From contig CAVSVP010000010.1 in assembly GCA_963731125.1 (NCBI GenBank), positions 62,001 to 126,000 on the forward strand: DNA of 64,000 bases. Direction: 5' to 3'. The first letter of the stretch is position 1; the number at the start of each line of letters is the position of its first letter. The notes under the pieces are model-generated. The model ran no database searches. It was not told the origin of the DNA and saw only the letters and a program-made list of their open reading frames with translations. The DNA comes from CAVSVP01 sp963731125. GTDB taxonomy: Bacteria; Pseudomonadota; Gammaproteobacteria; Competibacterales; Competibacteraceae. The position numbers and the translations under genes are program-made. Shown here piece after piece: positions 59,901 to 64,000 of the stretch.

Positions 59901-60241
59901 TCGGCCTCGCCGGTGATCTCGTTGCGGTCTACCTGGGCCTTGAGGAACAAGCCCTTGAGTCGTCTCGTTCGCCTCCAGCAGCGTGCGGTTGGGCTGTCGC
60001 AGGATCTGATCGCGCAGGTCGTCGAGTTGGCGGTCGGTGAGCCAGGGCTTGCCGTCGGGCGTCAGGTTGATGGCGCGAACAGCTCGCGGAAGACCTCAGG
60101 GAGGAACCACTCGCGGAAGTTCGTGCGCAGGCTCTTCGACGGGTCCGAAGGGATGAATCCCTGGCCCTGGTCGATGACGTTCCAGCCGAGCGCCGCGAGC
60201 TGCTGGAGGAAGGGCTTCTCGACGTGGAGGTACTCAGACAT
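56987..60241 (-). pseudogene. hsdR: Type I restriction endonuclease subunit R with two compensating frameshifts
   Basis: HsdR over 1,085 codons, from the ATG at 60241 (MSEYLHVEKPFLQQLAALGW) to the stop at 56987. The nuclease domain (CIIPDIVLFVNGIPLVVVEAK), helicase Walker A (VVWHTQGSGKSLTMVFVARM), DEAH-type box (LMIDEAHRTQGSD) and helicase motif VI region (LLQAIARVNRVATHKHRGFI) are present. Near codon 57 one base is missing (after RELF), giving a TGA at 60064-60062; the homologous frame AINLTPDGKPWLTDRQLDDL continues one frame over, and one extra base near 59965 restores the original frame at KGLFLKAQVDRNE. Without correction only a product starting near 59950 would form. Base composition is visibly GC-richer than the flanks. 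Confidence 0.9.
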
Positions 60242-61466
60242 TCGCTGCGACCTCCTTGGGCTCAGAAGGGTCTTGGGTTGAGACGCGAACGCGACCGGTG
60301 AGGAGGTCGCTCATAAGTCCTCTCTTAGTTCTCTCCAGTTTCTCACGGGTAGAATCTTCCGCCGTCAACCGTGCGTCGACTGAAGCCACGATCTCCGCGC
60401 ACTTGCGCTGTTCGTCCATGGGGGGACGGGCGAAATGTACGCTCAGGATTCTGTCTGGCGATGTGTGACGCACTGTGGTTCCCGTAGCGCCGACAATTAT
60501 CTCCCTCCGTATTCGGTCCTGGTTGAGAGCGGTCGCAAGAAACTGCTTCTCCCATCGCTTTGGCTCTTTGATCCGCACGAGTCCAATTCGCTGGTTGTGA
60601 AGGACCGGGTGGCCTGTGTCGATGACTGCAAAGCGCCCCAGAATGAGCGTTTGTGGCGACAGGTCTGTCATCACCGTCACCATCTCGCCCGGGGACAGGA
60701 CCGTGGCCTCAGGGATGTCCCCGCGGAAGTACTTGGTGTTGTTGGGAGTGAAATAGAGACCACCATCTCGGTAGAAGTTGCCCGGTGTGAGAAGCACGGC
60801 CCCCGGAGGGGCGTCGAAGAAACCGTCTCCTGAAAAGGCAAAACCGTGCGAAATACCGACCTCCTCTTTTAGTGAGGTCGGCTCCCACTCCTTCGGAATC
60901 CAGCCCAGCGGCGATTCCTTGTAGAGCCGGGGGGCCTCTTCGCGTGGTGGTCGGAGCTGGCCGTCCGCGGTCACGCCTCGGGTGAAGAGGTCGTGCATCA
61001 GGCCGGCCTTGATCTGCTGCGTCTTGGCGATGAGCGCTTCGGTCTGCTCGATGGCCTCGTCCACCGTCGAGAGGATCTCGGCGATGCGCTTGGTTGTTGT
61101 AGTCCGGTGGTAAGGACCTACTTCGTTTGTTGAGAAGTCGCTGTACCGCTCCCCAGCGCGGCGCTCAGACTTGTTCTGCAGTAGGCTGCTAGTAGAGGCT
61201 CGCTCTTGAGTAGGAAGAACATGAACTCGGGTTCGCGCAATCCTCCAAGAACTCACCGTATAGATGGCGTAACACACGCGGTGGATATTCTCGCGTATCC
61301 CGAGTGAACCTTCCAGTTTCAGATCCTTGGTCGCGTCTTCCAACCGTTCTCCTTCAGCACTTTGTGTTCGAAATGTCTGCTCTATGGATTTGACGGTTTT
61401 TGAAGGACTCGTCGGAACTAACCAGACCTCAATATTTGGTGCAGGATAGAACTGGTGCGACTCCAC
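60234..61466 (-). CDS. hsdS: Type I restriction specificity subunit, first recognition domain not recognisable
   Basis: A 410-codon frame. From about residue 127 it is HsdS: central conserved helix KRIAEILSTVDEAIEQTEAL, IKAGLMHDLFTRGVTADGQL, LGWIPKEWE, one target-recognition domain (about 195-345) and the C-terminal helix (AEIVASVDARLTAEDSTREK; RGLMSDLLTGRV). The first about 120 residues do not look like a target-recognition domain and may be replaced or scrambled sequence. HsdS normally pairs with HsdM, but no hsdM lies upstream. Its stop overlaps the hsdR start by eight bases. Confidence 0.75.
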   Translation of the reverse strand: MESHQFYPAPNIEVWLVPTSPSKTVKSIEQTFRTQSAEGERLEDATKDLKLEGSLGIRENIHRVCYAIYTVSSWRIARTRVHVLPTQERASTSSLLQNKSERRAGERYSDFSTNEVGPYHRTTTTKRIAEILSTVDEAIEQTEALIAKTQQIKAGLMHDLFTRGVTADGQLRPPREEAPRLYKESPLGWIPKEWEPTSLKEEVGISHGFAFSGDGFFDAPPGAVLLTPGNFYRDGGLYFTPNNTKYFRGDIPEATVLSPGEMVTVMTDLSPQTLILGRFAVIDTGHPVLHNQRIGLVRIKEPKRWEKQFLATALNQDRIRREIIVGATGTTVRHTSPDRILSVHFARPPMDEQRKCAEIVASVDARLTAEDSTREKLERTKRGLMSDLLTGRVRVSTQDPSEPKEVAANV

Positions 61467-61893
61467 TGCCCGGTCTCATTCCCTGTTCTTCTGTTACTGT
61501 GCCTAGACTTCTACGACGCCAAGCTCTCTCCCTTAGAGGCTGTTGGAAACCCCAGATCGAACGTTTCGATCATTTAAATCAATCATTAGCTTTCGCGCCA
61601 GGGTCATTTTCCCGCAGCCGTCTCATGCCTGGGGCTCATCTTGAGTTGGGTTCGGAGAGCGCACGAGTGCCATCTAAATTCATTCGGCAAAATATAATAT
61701 CTGTTATGCGGTATGCAAGAAAATGGCGTTGAGGCTTATGACGGGTCGTTATGGTTTTTCGCCAATCGAATCCCTCCAGGAAAGCTAAACCCGGATTCCG
61801 CTGCGCTCCATCCAGGCTACAACAGGAAAGCCAAATCCTACGGGAAGGTTGGAATTTCAAGGAATTAGAAGTGCTTGGCGGTGGTACAAAGAC
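61467..61893. other. Gap between hsdS and ssrA, where hsdM would be expected
   Basis: 427 bases with no gene that I can support and no trace of hsdM motifs. The one recognisable element is the dispersed repeat at 61790-61821. The region abuts the 3' end of ssrA, a frequent integration site for genomic islands. Confidence 0.55.
61790..61821. repeat. 32-base dispersed repeat, second copy
   Basis: CCCGGATTCCGCTGCGCTCC and on to AGGCTACA, the inverse complement of 20345-20376 with no mismatch that I can see. Confidence 0.8.
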
Positions 61894-62264
61894 TGGTGGA
61901 GGCGGGGGGAATCGAACCCCCGTCCGTAAATTCTCCGCCCTTGGTACTACATGCTTAGCCGCGTCTTTGTTTTAACCGTCTGTAACCCGACGGGCAGGAT
62001 TACAGAAGGCGGTTCCGGTAAGGTTTTAGCGACTCGGCCCCGGACAAGCCTTATCACGAGCTTGTATTAGATTGACCCCTGATGCGTCCCGAAGGACTCT
62101 GGACCTTACAAGCAAGTTCCAGTCAGAGGCTGGCTGGATTTAAGCAGCCAGAGCGTAGTTGTCGTCGTTGGCAACTATTGTTGTACAGCAGGATTTACGA
62201 GGGTAGCTGTATCCTCGGCATGCACCTCAAGTTTTGCAATCCACGTCGAATCCAAGTCGCCCCC
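61894..62264 (-). ncRNA. ssrA: tmRNA (ssrA)
   Basis: About 371 bases. The 5' end on the minus strand reads GGGGGCGACTTGGATTCGAC and the 3' end GGTTCGATTCCCCCCGCCTC then CACCA, which together form the tRNA-like domain with an encoded CCA. The open reading frame encodes the tag (A)ANDDNYALAA followed by TAA; AN-D-NYALAA is the usual proteobacterial form. tmRNA rescues stalled ribosomes and tags the product for proteolysis. smpB, its protein partner, is immediately upstream on the same strand. Confidence 0.97.
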
Positions 62265-62416
62265 TGAAGCGTTACTATAGTGCCGGGCAAATGACCTGAT
62301 ACTGGTTACAAGGCTTCAAATCGTTAGTAAACAACGATTGTAATAAAATTATCGGCATCAATTCATATGGCTGGCACTATAACACAGACAGAATGATCTA
62401 AAAAAGGTTCCTGGTA

Positions 62417-62884
62417 CTATCCAACCCGCAGCACTCGCTGTTTTTCCCGCTGCCAATCGCGGTCCTTCTCTGCAGCCCGCTTGTCGTAGGCTTTCTTGCC
62501 CTTGGCAAGACCTACGTCTAGTTTAACATGGCCGCGTTTCCAGTACAGGGCCAGCGGCATCAGCGTATAGCCCTTGCGTTCCACGGCACCGATAAGTCGA
62601 TGCAGTTCGCTGCGGTGAAGCAGCAATTTGCGAGTGCGCGTCGGGTCAGGATTGACATGGGTGGAAGCGGAACTCAGCGGCGCGACATGGCAGCCAAACA
62701 AGTAGGCTTCGGCCCCTTTTAGTAAGACATAGCCTTCTTTGAGCTGAGCACGACCGGCTCGCAGGCTCTTCACTTCCCAGCCCTGCAATGCGATTCCCGC
62801 CTCAAAGTGTTCTTCGATAAAGAAATCGTGATAGGCTTTTTTGTTTCTAGCGATTTGGTTGTCGCTGGTCTGTTTCTTGCTCAT
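62417..62884 (-). CDS. smpB: SmpB, tmRNA-binding protein
   Basis: A 155-residue protein of standard length that carries tmRNA into the stalled ribosome. Family marks are IARNKKAYHDFFIEEHFEAG, LQGWEVKSLRAGRAQLKEGY, NPDPTRTRKLLLHRSEL and the basic tail GLAKGKKAYDKRAAEKDRDW. It is adjacent to ssrA and divergent from ratA, the common gammaproteobacterial order. Confidence 0.97.
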   Translation of the reverse strand: MSKKQTSDNQIARNKKAYHDFFIEEHFEAGIALQGWEVKSLRAGRAQLKEGYVLLKGAEAYLFGCHVAPLSSASTHVNPDPTRTRKLLLHRSELHRLIGAVERKGYTLMPLALYWKRGHVKLDVGLAKGKKAYDKRAAEKDRDWQREKQRVLRVG

Positions 62885-63112
62885 TGCACTAGTATACGCT
62901 ATTTAAAGAGATGAGAGGACGGCGGTAAGGGGTATCTTTAGGGTAATCGCATTTGACTTTTTAAAAATAGCTGTAAATCAACCGATTGCTTTTTATTTGA
63001 GATGAATTATCAAAAAAATGATGCGCTCAAGCTTATGATTCATAAATGGAATTTATATAGCGCGATTGCCCTGGGGGTATCCTTTAGCCGGGAAACTTTA
63101 CAGGCTACTTTA

Positions 63113-63177
63113 TAGGAGTGAGCTTGCGCGCGAACGAGGCGATCATCGGAGTGAGTTCGCGCGCAAGCTCGCTCCTA
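63113..63177. repeat. Fold-back element with 23-base arms, in the smpB-ratA gap
   Basis: Arms 63113-63135 and 63155-63177 are inverse complements with one mismatch (TAGGAGTGAGCTTGCGCGCG... against ...AAGCTCGCTCCTA). The right flank shares CTACCGGTGGA and CCCGCCTTAAGT with the element at 34273-34366. The rest of the 459-base gap (62885-63343) is AT-rich near 62940-63060 and probably holds both divergent promoters; no gene is visible. Confidence 0.85.
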
Positions 63178-63343
63178 CCGGTGGATGTGGCGCCTGACAT
63201 GTCCCGCCTTAAGTCGGTAGCTGCGGCAAGTAGCGCAGCTTTATGATTCTGGCTTGCGTCATTTATTTTAGGTGGAACTACTTAACATCCAATGGCTGCA
63301 ATCGGTACAGATATACAGATTGGCGAGTGGAGGCAGATAAGTC

Positions 63344-63781
63344 GTGACAATGGTACGTAAGAGCGCTCTGGTTCTATATTCGACAGAGGAAATGTACTCT
63401 TTGGTCAGCGATATCGAATCCTATCCGTCCTTTTTGCCCTGGTGCCGTTCAACTCAGGTGCTCAGTCGCAATGGCGATGAGCTCCGGGCGCGTATCGAAA
63501 TGCATAAGGGCAGAGTGCACAAGTCCTTTACCACCTGTAACCGCTTACAGAGAAATAAAATGATCGAAATTCGTCTGCTGGAGGGTCCATTCCTCCGGCT
63601 GGAAGGTTTTTGGCATTTTGAAGCGTTACATAGCGATGCCTGCAAAGTGTCTCTCGATATGGAGTTTGAGTTTTCTAACACGGTATTGCGCTTAGCCATT
63701 GGACCGGTGTTCAAGCAAATTACCAATTCCCTGGTGGATGCATTCTGCAGGCGCGCGGTAGAAATTTATGGTAAACGCTAA
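63344..63781 (+). CDS. ratA: RatA-family coenzyme Q-binding/ribosome-association toxin homologue
   Basis: A 145-residue START-fold protein (polyketide cyclase/COQ10 group). Signature: YSTEEMYSLVSDIESYPSFL, PWCRSTQVLSRNGDELRARI, then KSFTTCNRL and FKQITNSLVDAFCRRAVEIY. In E. coli RatA blocks association of ribosomal subunits, while mitochondrial Coq10 binds ubiquinone; the native role is debated. A GTG at 63344 preceded by GGAGG is better placed than the ATG at 63350. It overlaps rnfH by 14 bases. Confidence 0.92.
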   Translation: MTMVRKSALVLYSTEEMYSLVSDIESYPSFLPWCRSTQVLSRNGDELRARIEMHKGRVHKSFTTCNRLQRNKMIEIRLLEGPFLRLEGFWHFEALHSDACKVSLDMEFEFSNTVLRLAIGPVFKQITNSLVDAFCRRAVEIYGKR

Positions 63782-64000
63782 AATTATTCAGGTGGAAGTG
63801 GCTTATGCCCGTCCTGACGAGCAAATCATCGTTCCTGTCGAAGTGCCGGAAGGCACAACTTTGGAGCAAGCCATTGAGCTGTCAAGAATTCAGGAACGTT
63901 TTCCCGAAATTAACTTGACCACGGTTAAAGTCGGGATTTTTGCTAAACTCAGTAAACCCTCCACCATGCTAAGAGCCGGTGATCGGGTTGAAATCTACCG
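63768..64000 (+). CDS. rnfH: RnfH-family ubiquitin-like protein (partial)
   Basis: Begins MVNAKIIQVEVAYARPDEQI and runs off the right edge after 77 codons, at GDRVEIYR. RnfH (UPF0125) is a beta-grasp protein usually found beside ratA; its function is unknown despite the name. The ATG overlaps the end of ratA, indicating coupled translation. At least a few C-terminal residues are missing. Confidence 0.93.
   Translation, partial: MVNAKIIQVEVAYARPDEQIIVPVEVPEGTTLEQAIELSRIQERFPEINLTTVKVGIFAKLSKPSTMLRAGDRVEIY

Noticed and set aside
61467..61893. hsdM in the gap upstream of hsdS
   Set aside because: Too short and without NPPF or other N6-adenine methyltransferase motifs in any frame I could read.
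61894..61960. tRNA gene at the tRNA-like end next to the restriction locus
   Set aside because: The acceptor and T-arm sequences belong to tmRNA; the matching 5' end and tag frame lie about 300 bases away.

Overview
The window is chromosome of a gammaproteobacterium, on gene content and order: accB-accC-prmA-fis, glnE-ilvE-zf-CHCC, smpB-ssrA beside ratA-rnfH, cutA-dsbD next to groESL. A HrcA-type CIRCE operator in front of groES argues against enterics and for a lineage such as the purple sulfur or methylotroph-like groups; I cannot name the genus from sequence alone.

Layout. 1-20 kb is mostly core: moaD (cut by the left edge), fis, prmA, accCB, aroQ, two cyclic-nucleotide-binding-domain proteins, a DsbD without its thioredoxin domain, cutA, groESL, glnE, ilvE, a zinc-finger protein, a TrpB2-type synthase, and a very large CheB-CheR-PAS-kinase-receiver protein. 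20.5-34 kb is accessory: a patatin-like lipase, a ParDE toxin-antitoxin pair, then a diversity-generating retroelement (DGR), then two conserved proteins of unknown function. 34-44 kb holds a cytochrome P450 with an in-frame stop, a nitroreductase-like protein, a periplasmic protein, an enzyme I-like PEP phosphotransferase, an FAD oxidoreductase, a COG4315 protein and an APC-type permease. 44-51.5 kb is a signalling block of two PAS histidine kinases that share a recently copied PAS domain. 51.6-53.7 kb is a MoxR/VWA pair. 53.7-61.5 kb is a mobile, decaying region: a REP-associated transposase (RAYT) with scattered relics of its own 3' end, Fic genes, and a damaged type I restriction locus without hsdM. 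It ends at the 3' end of ssrA (tmRNA), followed by smpB, ratA and rnfH (cut by the right edge).

The most interesting system is the DGR at about 23.5-31.5 kb. One template repeat (TR, 26562-26687), an Avd accessory gene and a DGR-type reverse transcriptase lie between two large paralogous genes. Both encode an nSTAND-type NTPase core and a C-terminal FGE-sulfatase (lectin-like) domain, but their N-termini differ: DUF4062 in one and TIR in the other. The last ~125 bases of each FGE domain is a variable region (VR) that matches the TR except at TR adenines: 17 substitutions plus one deletion in VR1, 18 substitutions in VR2. The layout reads as a conflict or immune-type sensor whose ligand-binding face is hypermutated while the NTPase and effector stay constant. 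VR1 has lost one base at an adenine position, so the first target is frameshifted and reads through into the downstream hairpins and the TR.

Several genes here are broken by one-base changes or lost domains (VR1, P450, hsdR, dsbD, a Fic fragment). They may be real decay or, in part, sequence errors; read mapping would decide.
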